Positions 56,795 to 64,000 of a DNA stretch of 64,000 nucleotides are shown here, one piece after another. Made by a program: the position numbers and the translations under genes. Every line of letters starts with the position of its first letter. Position 1 is the first letter of the stretch. The stretch is from CAVXZE01 sp964615365 (GTDB lineage: Bacteria; Myxococcota_A; UBA9160; UBA6930). The DNA lies in the NCBI GenBank assembly GCA_964615365.1, contig CAZTOU010000003.1, positions 1 to 64,000 on the forward strand, written 5' to 3'. The notes beneath the pieces are model-generated. The model saw only the letters and a program-made list of their open reading frames with translations. It had not been told where the DNA came from and searched no databases.

Positions 56795-57430
56795 ATGCCG
56801 ACGGACGCATCCCTCGAGGCCCTGCGGATTCTACGGGACGGAGCCCAGTTCCAGTGGTACGTGATCCCGCTCTTCGCCTTCGTGGTCTACGTGTACGCGG
56901 TCGAGGTCGAGAGGAAGAACTGGAATCTCGTCCTGGCGGGCCTCGCGTACTGGGGGATGGACTGGTTCAACGAGATCTGGAACGCGCTGGTCTTTCACTT
57001 CACCCAGCACGCCCCGGTCTGGGGTGCCCCGGGGGACACGGCCTACCTGATCCTGATCGGGCTCAACATCGAGATCTGCTTCATGTTCGCCATCTCCGGG
57101 ATCGCATTCTCGAAGATGCTGCCGGCGGACAAGAACAGCCGCGTCCTCGGCCTCCCCAACCGGCTCGCGATGGCGATCTTCGGGGCCGTCTTCTGCGTGT
57201 TCGTGGAGTGTCTCCTCAACGCCGTCAACGCGCTCACCTGGGACTACTCCTGGTGGAGCACCCGAGCCCCGTGGCTGATCTTCCTGATCGGCTATCTCCC
57301 GTTCTTCCTGGTCTCCTTCTGGGTCCACGACATGAAGACCATGAAGAGCAAGCTCACCACGGTCGGTGTGATCTACACCGTCGACATCGGCAGCCTGATC
57401 GTCTTTGGAGCGATCCTCGGCTGGATCTGA
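56795..57430 (+). CDS. Polytopic membrane protein of unknown function
   Basis: 211 aa with about six hydrophobic helices, rich in Trp and aromatic residues (YWGMDWFNEIWNALVFHFTQH, read as two pieces, and WDYSWWSTRAPWL). Acidic and His residues occur within helices (NIEICFMF, FVECLLNAVN), which may bind a metal or heme, but no known motif is present. I do not recognise the family. ATG at 56795 has AAAGGAG. It ends 15 bp before a REP-like hairpin and is convergent with the HAO-like cytochrome gene. Confidence 0.6.
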   Translation: MPTDASLEALRILRDGAQFQWYVIPLFAFVVYVYAVEVERKNWNLVLAGLAYWGMDWFNEIWNALVFHFTQHAPVWGAPGDTAYLILIGLNIEICFMFAISGIAFSKMLPADKNSRVLGLPNRLAMAIFGAVFCVFVECLLNAVNALTWDYSWWSTRAPWLIFLIGYLPFFLVSFWVHDMKTMKSKLTTVGVIYTVDIGSLIVFGAILGWI

Positions 57431-57445
57431 GCGAGGGAGAGAGGC

Positions 57446-57502
57446 GGGGACGTTCCTTGCGTTCTGGAGGAGCCAGAACGCAAGAACGCAAGGAACGTCC
57501 CC
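57446..57502. repeat. REP-like long hairpin with internal 8-bp duplication
   Basis: The left arm at 57446-57467 (GGGGACGTTCCTTGCGTTCTGG) and the right arm at 57473-57502 pair around a 5-nt loop; the right arm carries an extra copy of AACGCAAG, so the inner 12 and outer 10 bases pair and one 8-mer is left unpaired. The GGGGACGTTCCTTGCG type of end resembles REP/RAYT-type elements seen in many genomes. It lies between convergent genes and may also terminate transcription. No RAYT transposase gene is in the window. Confidence 0.55.
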
Positions 57503-57522
57503 GTAAGACGAGGGGGCGCGGG

Positions 57523-58965
57523 CTACTTGTAGCGCGCGTTGAACTCTTCCTGGCGCTTCTCCCGCGCCTTCTTGACCGCGGGATCTTCCTTGTTGACCGA
57601 CCACTTCCAGTCGTCGCTGTGGGTGACCTCTTCGAGCTTCGCCTCGAGGGCCGCCACCTCCTCCGGCGCCTGGTCTCGGTACTCGTCGATGATCTCCTTG
57701 AGCTCGGGGACGAACTTGGTCATCCAGTGCTTGGCGAGATCGTAGGTTCCGTGCCAGTGCGTGTAGTCCGGGGCCATCATCGCGGCCGCATGGCGGGCGC
57801 GACGGCCCTCGTGGTGCCAGATCTCGAACCAGGTCCAGTCGACCGGGTGGGAGAACTTCGCGTACTCCGGATTGCTCTTGAGGACCTCGACTGCCGCGGC
57901 GTAGAGTTCCAGACCGGGCTTGGCGTACTTCTCGTCGTAGAGGTCGAGCAGGGCCTCGTACTGGATGAAGAAGTTGCTCGCGAACCGCGTCTGGTGGCAG
58001 CTGATGCAGACGTCCTCCATGTTCTTGCGGCGCATGTCGGCGGTGATCTTCTGCGAATCCAGGCCCCAGCGCTTGTCCGTCTCGTGTGAGAGCTTGGAGC
58101 GCGCCGGGCGGTTGTTCCACTTGACGCGCAGCCCGATGTTGTGGCTGATGGGCTGGTTGGTGGTGGCGCTCATGTGACAGGTGGCGCAGGTGGGGGCGGC
58201 GCTGTAGTCCTCGCCGACGATCCACTTGGACGAGTCGAGATTCATCTCGCCGATGTGCGCTCGGAACGCGATTCCGTGCTTCGACTCCTCGTAGATCTCC
58301 TTCTGCGGGTGGTCCGGACCGAGGTGGCACTTGCCGCAGTTGTCCGGATGGCGCGCCTGGGCGGCGGAAAACTCGTGGCGCTGGTGACAGGCGGTGCAGG
58401 ATCCCTCGGTACCGTCGGGGTTCACGCGGCCCATGCCGGTGTTGGGCCAGGTGGCGGGATCGAGGGTGCCGTCCTCGTTGACGCGGACGACGCTCCCGTG
58501 ACACTGCCAGCAGCCGTTGACCGCGGCAGCGGAGATGCCGGCGGGGAAGAGGGGCGTGACCATGCCGTTGTTGCCCTCGATCACCTCGGCCAGGAGGTTG
58601 TCGAGAGAGCCCATGATGCGACCGGCCTTGGCGTGGTGGGAGTTGACGAACTCCTCGACCTCGGTCGGGTGACACTGGGCGCAGTCCTGCGGCGATACGA
58701 TGGTCGCGATCACGAAGTCCTCGTGGTCTTCGTCGCGAAGCACGTCCGGGTCGCCTTCCTCGGCCTTGTGGCACTCGTAGCACCCCACGTTGGCGCCGAA
58801 GTGCTTTCCGGCCCCCCACTGCTGATAGAGGCCCGGGTTGTCCTCCCTGTGGCACTCGAGGCAGGAGTCGGTCTCTTCGCTCAGCTGGGCGGGCAGATTG
58901 GACTGGAAGGCGAGAGCCGGCGTAGCCAGCAGCCCGATCGCCAGGAGCACCAATGTGTCTCGCAT
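57523..58965 (-). CDS. Octaheme hydroxylamine-oxidoreductase-like cytochrome c
   Basis: 480 aa. Signal peptide at 1 to about 19 (LLATPALA). Eight CXXCH motifs: CLECH, CYECH, CAQCH, CWQCH, CTACH, CGKCH, CATCH and CISCH. After the last heme, the segment HHEGRRARHAAAMM and the signature DYTHWHG identify the HAO family. HAO enzymes oxidise hydroxylamine in nitrifiers, and anaerobic relatives (epsilon-Hao) reduce nitrite or hydroxylamine. Whether the heme-crosslinking Tyr of true HAO is present could not be settled by eye. No membrane helix at the C-terminus. ATG at 58965 has GAGGAGG. A perfect FNR-type site is 80 bp upstream, and the respiratory module is 228 bp upstream on the same strand. Confidence 0.82.
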   Translation of the reverse strand: MRDTLVLLAIGLLATPALAFQSNLPAQLSEETDSCLECHREDNPGLYQQWGAGKHFGANVGCYECHKAEEGDPDVLRDEDHEDFVIATIVSPQDCAQCHPTEVEEFVNSHHAKAGRIMGSLDNLLAEVIEGNNGMVTPLFPAGISAAAVNGCWQCHGSVVRVNEDGTLDPATWPNTGMGRVNPDGTEGSCTACHQRHEFSAAQARHPDNCGKCHLGPDHPQKEIYEESKHGIAFRAHIGEMNLDSSKWIVGEDYSAAPTCATCHMSATTNQPISHNIGLRVKWNNRPARSKLSHETDKRWGLDSQKITADMRRKNMEDVCISCHQTRFASNFFIQYEALLDLYDEKYAKPGLELYAAAVEVLKSNPEYAKFSHPVDWTWFEIWHHEGRRARHAAAMMAPDYTHWHGTYDLAKHWMTKFVPELKEIIDEYRDQAPEEVAALEAKLEEVTHSDDWKWSVNKEDPAVKKAREKRQEEFNARYK

Positions 58966-59045
58966 GAACCCTCCTCCTCGAAAGCCCGATTTCATCAGAA
59001 ACAACTGCGTCTTGCGAGTACTACTACGCGGGCCGCACGGGTTCC

Positions 59046-59059
59046 TTGATCTAGATCAA
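59046..59059. promoter_or_regulatory. Perfect FNR-type palindrome ahead of HAO-like gene
   Basis: TTGATCTAGATCAA, an exact TTGAT-N4-ATCAA inverted repeat, ends 80 bp before the start of the octaheme gene. With a start site 41.5 bp from its centre, a TAGTAC sequence (59023-59018 on the minus strand) would be the -10 element, which is a class II FNR layout. The same half-sites occur ahead of frdX-hcp. Confidence 0.7.
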
Positions 59060-59193
59060 GTTCGGCCCCCTTTCCGTACCCTTATCGTTGGAGAGGATTC
59101 CGCCAGGCCGGAAGAGACGTTGTGAAATACACACAGCGCATGGGTGGTGAAGCCGGGAATCCCAGCTGGAGCGCCGCGCCCTGGGCCACCCGG

Positions 59194-60033
59194 CTATTCG
59201 GGCGCCGGGCTGCGGCTCTCTCTCGCTTTCCTCTGGGCGGTGGCGATCTCTTCGCGCTTCACCCGGAGCTCATGGAGCACCGCCTCGGTCTTCTCCCCGA
59301 TCGCGTCCAGATCGAAGGTGTGCCAGGTCACGCTGAGATCGCGGATCTGGGCGTCGAACTCCTCGAAGAACTGCTTCGTCTCCGCGGGATCGCCTCGCCG
59401 GGTGATGTAGCGGTAGTAGCGATGAATGGAGAGGAAGCGGTTCAAGAGCGCCCGCGCCTCCTCCGCATTCTCCGGGCTGTTCCCGGTCTCCTCGTTGTGA
59501 CAGTTCCGACAGGTGTCCTCGACCGTATTGACGTTCAAGACCGCCACGTTGATGGAGCCGTGGCAGGTGACGCAGGTGGGCCCCTGATCCTCCTGGTCCT
59601 GGCTCACCACGTGGTCGAAGTGGGTGCTCTCGCGGAACCCCTCGTAGATGTCCTCGTGACAGCCGCCGCAGGTCTTGGGGATGTTCCGGAAGTTCACCGC
59701 ACTCTTCGCCTTCGCGGCCTCGAGGTCGCCGCCGTGCGCCTTCTCCTTGTCGGAGCTCTTGGGGTTGCCACCGTGGCAGTCGACGCAGGTAACTTCCTCC
59801 TGTCTGTGAACCGACGAGCCCCAACGCTGGAAGTAGTCGTAGAGCTTCTTGTTGGTGACCAGGAAGGATCCCTTGCTGTGGCACTCCACGCAGGAGTCCG
59901 TCGCCTCCTCTGCCGCCGAGCTCCCAAATGGTGCAATTGAGAGCAAAAGGAGCGCCGAGAGGACCACGACGGCCACGTTCAGGGGTTGTCTCCTCTGCCC
60001 CGATGCGCGTCGTCTCCGCCGTTCAGAACCCAT
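59194..60033 (-). CDS. Pentaheme cytochrome c with C-terminal helical domain
   Basis: 279 aa. An N-terminal hydrophobic segment (VAVVVLSALLLLSIAPFG) with basic residues before it acts as signal peptide or membrane anchor. Five CXXCH motifs follow: CVECH, CVDCH, CGGCH, CVTCH and CRNCH. The last 100 residues are helical and charged, with no heme. ATG at 60033 has GGAGG; a longer frame would add an unlikely N-terminus. It is the last gene of the module 62962-59194, 58 bp after the NrfD-like gene, and probably passes electrons from the membrane complex to the HAO-like cytochrome. I cannot name the family beyond a multiheme cytochrome. Confidence 0.78.
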   Translation of the reverse strand: MGSERRRRRASGQRRQPLNVAVVVLSALLLLSIAPFGSSAAEEATDSCVECHSKGSFLVTNKKLYDYFQRWGSSVHRQEEVTCVDCHGGNPKSSDKEKAHGGDLEAAKAKSAVNFRNIPKTCGGCHEDIYEGFRESTHFDHVVSQDQEDQGPTCVTCHGSINVAVLNVNTVEDTCRNCHNEETGNSPENAEEARALLNRFLSIHRYYRYITRRGDPAETKQFFEEFDAQIRDLSVTWHTFDLDAIGEKTEAVLHELRVKREEIATAQRKARESRSPAPE

Positions 60034-60091
60034 TCGATCCTCCGTCTGTGGTGCTCCTGCATCGCTCGCAGGCAGTGTACTCAGAGGGCTG

Positions 60092-61360
60092 CTAGGGCCG
60101 CACCGCACCTGGGCCGTAGGCGGCTTTTCGGCTCCCCTCTGCGCGGAGCTCGTCTTCCCACTCGAGAGGCTCGCTGAAGGTGAGCGGGATGGCGGCTTTG
60201 CTGAGCAGGGTGAAGACCAGAATGCCGACTCCGGCGATGCCGATGGCGATCATCACCTCCGGCCGCGAGGGGAAGTACTCGTAGACCTCGCCCAGGGTTC
60301 CCGGCGTGAATCCGGGGAGAACCAGGCCGACTCCCTTCTCGATGAAGACTCCCATGAAGACGAGCGCGCAGCCGAGGTTCATGGTGATGGGATTGTTCCG
60401 AGTCTTCGGTACCAGCAGGAGCAGGAACGCGAGCACGTTGCAGGATGCACCGAACCAGGCCCAGCCCACCAGGCCGAGGTGACCTTCGATGCCCCTGAAG
60501 TAGTACTGCATGTGAACCGTATGGGCGGTTGCCGAGCGGAACTCCGTCACCACCTCGGCGAAGAAGAGGAGAAGGTTCACGAACAGGACGATGGCCATCA
60601 TCTCCGCGATCTTTACCAGGGCCTCGTCCCGGATGTTGATGTTCGCGGCCCTTCGGAGCACCTGGAAGGCGAGCACCATCAGCGCCGGGCCCGCACAGAG
60701 AGCCGTCGCGATGAAGCGCGGGACGAGGATTGCCGAGTTCCAGTAGGGTCTCGCCGGCAGGACGTTGAAGATGAAGGCGGTCGTCGTGTGAATGCTGATC
60801 GCCGCCGGAATCGAAAACAGCATCAGCGCCATGAAGAACGCCTTGTTGTAGGGGCGATCCGCGTAGGAGCAGTAGAGGAAGTAGGAGACCAGCACGACGT
60901 TCAGGACGAGGTATCCGTTGAGGATCAGCACGTTCATGGCGATCATCGAGTAGGGAATGTTGGGCTTCCCCAGGAGGGGGAGCAGGTGCCAGAAGCGCTC
61001 CGGATGCCCCAGGTCCGCCATGACGAACAGGATGCACATGATCACCGCGCTGATCGCGATGATCTCACCGAGCACCACGATGTCCTTGATCGGCTTCCAG
61101 TTGTAGACGTATCCGGGAACCGCCAGCGCCATGGCGGCGGCGGCCACGCCGACCAGGAAGGCATAGGTCCCGATGAACATGCCCCAGGGGACGGGATCGC
61201 GCATGCTCGAGACGATGTGGCCGTAAAGGAATTGCTCCAGAAAACCGGCGGCGCCGATCGAGATCAGGACGCCGAGGCAGATGAGCCAGGCGTAGTAGGC
61301 GCGCCCCCCACGGACCATCTCCTTCAAGCAGTAGAATACGAATGCCGGGATGCTCTTCAT
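60092..61360 (-). CDS. NrfD/DsrP-like integral membrane quinol-interacting subunit
   Basis: 422 aa with about ten membrane helices. Conserved elements include MADLGHPERFWHLLP, an E/R-rich loop around FAEVVTEFRS and FIEKGVGLVLPGFTPGTLGE, as in DsrP and related NrfD/PsrC proteins that oxidise menaquinol. It follows the FeS subunit gene by 68 bp. The FeS-NrfD order with a multiheme cytochrome upstream parallels dsrJ-dsrO-dsrP, but dsr genes for sulfite reduction are not present here. The ATG at 61360 is chosen because the protein begins with MKSIPAFVFYCLKEM. Role: quinol dehydrogenase or quinone reductase feeding the multiheme cytochromes. Confidence 0.82.
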   Translation of the reverse strand: MKSIPAFVFYCLKEMVRGGRAYYAWLICLGVLISIGAAGFLEQFLYGHIVSSMRDPVPWGMFIGTYAFLVGVAAAAMALAVPGYVYNWKPIKDIVVLGEIIAISAVIMCILFVMADLGHPERFWHLLPLLGKPNIPYSMIAMNVLILNGYLVLNVVLVSYFLYCSYADRPYNKAFFMALMLFSIPAAISIHTTTAFIFNVLPARPYWNSAILVPRFIATALCAGPALMVLAFQVLRRAANINIRDEALVKIAEMMAIVLFVNLLLFFAEVVTEFRSATAHTVHMQYYFRGIEGHLGLVGWAWFGASCNVLAFLLLLVPKTRNNPITMNLGCALVFMGVFIEKGVGLVLPGFTPGTLGEVYEYFPSRPEVMIAIGIAGVGILVFTLLSKAAIPLTFSEPLEWEDELRAEGSRKAAYGPGAVRP

Positions 61361-61428
61361 GCTCTTGCGCCTCGCGCTTCAGATCTCGGATCCCTCGTGC
61401 TCCGGCCACCGAGGTGGCCGCCGGGGTC

Positions 61429-62346
61429 TCAGCCGTAGAAGTAGAAGAACTTGGGCTTGGTATCGAGCTCGGCCTTGAGGACGAAGGTCCGCTTGTGATC
61501 CATCAGGTATCGGATCTCGCTCTCCGGATCGAGCAGGTTGCCGAACTTACGGGCGCCCACGGGACAGATTTCCACGCAGGCCGGGTAGCGGCCGTGCCGA
61601 GTTCGCTGGATGCAGAAGCTGCACTTCTCCACCACGCCATGCGGGCGAGGTTGATTGCCCAGATAGTGTGTGTTCGGATTGAGCTCGTCCACCGGAATCT
61701 CGGGCTCGGCCCAGTTGAAATGCCTCGCTCCGTAGGGGCAGGCCGCCATGCAGTAGCGGCAGCCGATGCACCAGTTGTAGTCGATGACGACGATGCCGTC
61801 GGGCTCCATCCAGGTCGCCGTGGTCGGGCAGGCCTTCACGCACTCCGGGTTCTCACACTGCTGACACGCGACCGGTAGATAGACCTTCCCCTCGGCGGGC
61901 ACCTCTTCGTGGTCGTAGAAGGGATTGCCGTCCTCGAAATCGATCCTCCGGGTCACCTCCTCGCGCTCGAACTCGAGCACGCGGATCCAGTGGATCTGGG
62001 GGTCGCGCGACTGGTTGTTTTCCCCGACGCAGGCGTAGACGCAACGCCGGCAGCCGATGCAGCGGCTCAGGTCCAGGCCGTAACCGAACAGCACCCCGTC
62101 GTTGGGTCCGGCAGCATCCACCGTGACCGGCTTGCCGTACTTCTCGGAGTGCTTCCGTTCCAGGCGGCGAATCACGCCTTCGATCTCCTCCGGGGAGAGC
62201 TCGCGGAAGTGGGCCTGGAAGTACCCGGCGAGATCGAAGGCCTGCGCTGCACTCGGAACGCCGGCGAGGGCGCCCGCCCCGGCAGCGGTGGCCTTCAGGA
62301 ACTGACGGCGGGACGTCGACCGCGCCTTGCGCTCACTCTTCGACAT
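61429..62346 (-). CDS. DsrO/NrfC-like [4Fe-4S] protein with Tat signal
   Basis: 305 aa. A Tat signal is seen as STSRRQFLKATAAG at about 10-23, so it is exported to the periplasm. Four ferredoxin-type clusters follow: CIGCRRCVYAC, CQQCENPECVKAC, CIGCRYCMAAC and CSFC with a distant CVEICP. This is the typical HybA/DsrO/NrfC fold. It couples the NrfD-like membrane subunit to the multiheme cytochromes. The ATG at 62346 lies before the tetraheme gene's stop (14-bp overlap), so translation is coupled. A longer open frame upstream is shadow of that cytochrome gene. Confidence 0.85.
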   Translation of the reverse strand: MSKSERKARSTSRRQFLKATAAGAGALAGVPSAAQAFDLAGYFQAHFRELSPEEIEGVIRRLERKHSEKYGKPVTVDAAGPNDGVLFGYGLDLSRCIGCRRCVYACVGENNQSRDPQIHWIRVLEFEREEVTRRIDFEDGNPFYDHEEVPAEGKVYLPVACQQCENPECVKACPTTATWMEPDGIVVIDYNWCIGCRYCMAACPYGARHFNWAEPEIPVDELNPNTHYLGNQPRPHGVVEKCSFCIQRTRHGRYPACVEICPVGARKFGNLLDPESEIRYLMDHKRTFVLKAELDTKPKFFYFYG

Positions 62347-62962
62347 GCCGTTCCTCCTCCTCTTCGGCGCGGTTCGAAGCTCGGAGCATGGCAGCGGGTA
62401 TCGGAGGGGGCTTGGGCTCCAACGGCTTGAAGAGGGGCGAATGGGGATCGTGACAGACGACGCAGGTCCGGTACTCCTTCGGTCCGCGCCAATATCCGGT
62501 CCGCTTTCCGTGCACGCCGGCGCGCCAGTCGGGGATCCTCTTGGCGTGGCAGCGCGTGCAGAGACGCCACGACTCCTCCATCTGCACCGGCGAAGCATCC
62601 GAGAGGTGCAGTAGATCTCGCTGATCGGACTGGTGGCAATCGAGACACCAGAGATCGCCATGAGCCAGCTCGATGGTGTCGTGCTCGTCGAGCTCGCGCC
62701 TCTCGGGATCCGCCAGCTCGTCCTCGTGACAGTCGGTACACGGGAAGTACTCGTCATCGATGGGCGGCGGAGGCAGGAGGACCGGCTCCGGCTCCTCTTC
62801 GGAGGTGAGCGGGCGGCTCGGATACCCCTCATCGCTGTTCGAGGGGCGCCACCAGTCGTCCGCCCCGAGCAGGGAAAGGGCAAGCAGGGCGAACAGAAGA
62901 AGCGACCACGGCCGCCATTGATGGGGAAGTGCGCGTTTCAGCTCGTGTCGTCTGGAGTCCAT
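62333..62962 (-). CDS. Membrane-anchored tetraheme cytochrome c (DsrJ-like position)
   Basis: 209 aa. One N-terminal membrane segment (SLLLFALLALSLLGADDWW) probably stays as an anchor. Four CXXCH motifs follow: CTDCH, CLDCH, CTRCH and CVVCH. Pro/Glu-rich linkers surround them (PEPVLLPPPP and EPKPPPIPAAM). It heads the module and occupies the dsrJ place ahead of FeS and NrfD genes, but DsrJ has three hemes and this protein four. The ATG at 62962 follows a GAAAGGTGA site. The divergent c554-like gene starts 298 bp away; that region contains no clear gene or FNR palindrome. Confidence 0.75.
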   Translation of the reverse strand: MDSRRHELKRALPHQWRPWSLLLFALLALSLLGADDWWRPSNSDEGYPSRPLTSEEEPEPVLLPPPPIDDEYFPCTDCHEDELADPERRELDEHDTIELAHGDLWCLDCHQSDQRDLLHLSDASPVQMEESWRLCTRCHAKRIPDWRAGVHGKRTGYWRGPKEYRTCVVCHDPHSPLFKPLEPKPPPIPAAMLRASNRAEEEEERHVEE

Positions 62963-63260
62963 GACGTGGTCACCTTTCCCGCGCTCGTGGCGTGAAAGCC
63001 GTCGAGGCCGGATCTGTGGCAAGAGCGGCGGAAAAGCTAAGAGAAGCGCGGTCTTCTTGCCAGCTTGGGATTCCATCGCAGCGCGCGAATCCACCCAGAT
63101 CTGGTCCTAGATTCGGCGATCAGGCGTCGTGTAGTCACCCCAGGCCGGCGCGGCTCCCGCAGATCGACAAATCCCCCACGCCGTGATTAACTCTGCTCCG
63201 CGAAGCGCCTTGGGGTGCCAGGAGAGGAAGGGCCGGGACGCCCGACAGGAGGAGAGGCAG

Positions 63261-63914
63261 ATGACTGGACGGTCGGCTTGGATCGTCGTTGCGATCAGCG
63301 TCGTGCTCGGATTCGGACTGGCGGTGGGGATGGCCGATGCCGCCGGCAAGGAGCCCCAGTACGTCGGCGCGAAGAAGTGCAAGACCTGTCACAAGAAGGA
63401 GCTGATGGGAAATCAGTTCGGCGCCTGGCAGGAGGCAAAGCACGCGAAGGCCTTCGAGATCCTCAAGAGCGACAAGGCGCTGGAGGTCGGCAAGGAGCAG
63501 GGACTCACGGTGCCGCCCCACGAGGCTCCCGAATGCCTCAAGTGCCACGTCACCGCCTATGGGGAGGACCCGTCGAAGTTTGCGAAGGCACCCCTTCCTT
63601 CCGAGGAAGGTGTCGGTTGCGAGTCCTGTCACGGTCCCGGGAGTCTCTACAAGAAGAAGAAGATCATGGCCGACCGGGCCAAGTCAGTGGCCGCCGGTAT
63701 GTGGGAGGTCGACAAGGACGACCAGATCTGCGCCGCCTGCCACAACTCGGATGCCCCCACCGCACCCGCGGAGGGGTATGACTTCGCGAAGCTCCGGGAG
63801 GGCGTCCAGCATCCCATCCCTGCCAAGGTGAAGGGCAAGTACATCGAGATGGAGAAGAAGCTCCGGGCCGAGAAGCGCGCGGCCGGTGGGGCGGCCGGGG
63901 ACGAAGAGGAATAG
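63261..63914 (+). CDS. Cytochrome c554-like tetraheme cytochrome
   Basis: 217 aa. Signal peptide at 1 to about 28 (AVGMADAA). The mature part starts YVGAKKCKTCHKKE and has four CXXCH: CKTCH, CLKCH, CESCH and CAACH. The motifs around the first (QFGAWQEAKHAKAFEIL) and the GVGCESCHGPGS segment are those of the cytochrome c554 family. In ammonia oxidisers c554 takes electrons from hydroxylamine oxidoreductase, and here an HAO-like gene lies 4 kb away. The C-terminus is Lys/Glu/Ala-rich and unstructured. ATG at 63261 has AGGAGGAGAGG. Related proteins occur in many anaerobes without HAO, so the partner relation is an inference. Confidence 0.78.
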   Translation: MTGRSAWIVVAISVVLGFGLAVGMADAAGKEPQYVGAKKCKTCHKKELMGNQFGAWQEAKHAKAFEILKSDKALEVGKEQGLTVPPHEAPECLKCHVTAYGEDPSKFAKAPLPSEEGVGCESCHGPGSLYKKKKIMADRAKSVAAGMWEVDKDDQICAACHNSDAPTAPAEGYDFAKLREGVQHPIPAKVKGKYIEMEKKLRAEKRAAGGAAGDEEE

Positions 63915-63947
63915 CCAGCCGCGCTACCCAGGGAGCCTTATTCAGCT

Positions 63948-64000
63948 TTACACCAGCGCGGCCATTTCCTCGACGATGGCTTCGTTCACCTGCATCGCGT
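63948..64000 (-). CDS. C-terminal end of an unidentified gene (continues beyond window)
   Basis: The minus strand reads AMQVNEAIVEEMAALV followed by TAA at 63950-63948. The frame is open to the window end. It looks like the end of a gene convergent with the c554-like gene, 33 bp apart. Sixteen residues are too few to name a family. Confidence 0.35.
   Translation of the reverse strand, partial: AMQVNEAIVEEMAALV

Overview
The window is a gene-dense, high-GC bacterial sequence with frequent GTG and TTG starts and long antisense reading frames that are only codon-bias shadows. The gene set suggests an anaerobic, quinone-respiring bacterium of the former Deltaproteobacteria (Desulfobacterota or a relative): QmoAB, a complete Hmc-type transmembrane redox complex joined to a TmcD-like gene, FrdX-Hcp, many multiheme cytochromes, a glycyl radical enzyme, NifUS and a membrane pyrophosphatase. 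The lineage is an inference; there is no rRNA or tRNA marker in the window.

Layout. 1-578: 3' end of an acyl-CoA dehydrogenase. 671-4217: qmoB and qmoA, with no qmoC beside them. 4408-6500: thioredoxin/HEAT protein, adenylate kinase, OsmC. 6528-13908: a minus-strand operon read as tmcD-hmcE-hmcF-hmcA-hmcB-hmcC-hmcD, with a 16-heme lipoprotein cytochrome. 14298-16414: a perfect FNR-type palindrome and the divergent frdX-hcp pair. 16444-21163: DUF364 protein, thiolase, a membrane protein and a START-like/epimerase fusion. 21177-27397: a minus-strand block of SCPx-type thiolase, HMG-CoA-synthase-like/DUF35 fusion, soluble fumarate-reductase-like FrdBA with a small leader ORF, and a beta-lactamase-fold hydrolase. 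27569-29702: PAS sigma-54 activator followed by a sigma-54 promoter and a Cys-rich cNMP-fold protein. 29999-37885: phytoene-desaturase-like flavoprotein, old-yellow-enzyme family reductase, TetR regulator with overlapping operator, glycyl radical enzyme and its activase. 37891-40085: nifU-nifS. 40223-43598: two more desaturase-like flavoproteins. 43785-45250: an orphan heme-b subunit of ethylbenzene-dehydrogenase type and a diheme cytochrome c. 45952-47973: hppA. 48055-51374: acyl-CoA ligase, a thiolase that has lost its N-terminal half, and a DUF35/SCP2 protein. 51570-53276: AtuA-like and DUF4387 pair. 53278-56481: carB. 56795-63914: an unknown membrane protein and a nitrogen-oxide type respiratory module (octaheme hydroxylamine-oxidoreductase-like cytochrome, pentaheme cytochrome, NrfD/DsrP-like, DsrO-like and tetraheme subunits, and a divergent cytochrome c554-like gene).

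How the parts fit. Two multiheme systems, Hmc/Tmc and the HAO-like module, move electrons between the quinone pool or cytoplasm and the periplasm. FNR-type palindromes sit about 80-90 bp ahead of frdX-hcp and ahead of the HAO-like gene, suggesting shared control by an FNR/HcpR-family regulator of nitrosative or anaerobic stress. The central part looks catabolic: acyl-CoA activation, thiolytic cleavage with DUF35 partners, flavoprotein redox steps and a radical enzyme of unknown substrate. The best candidates for something new are the HAO-like/c554-like module with a quinol-linked JOP-like complex, the Hmc-TmcD hybrid operon, the glycyl radical cluster, and the DUF35-thiolase pairs, one with an active-site-deleted thiolase and one with a synthase lacking the usual catalytic residues.
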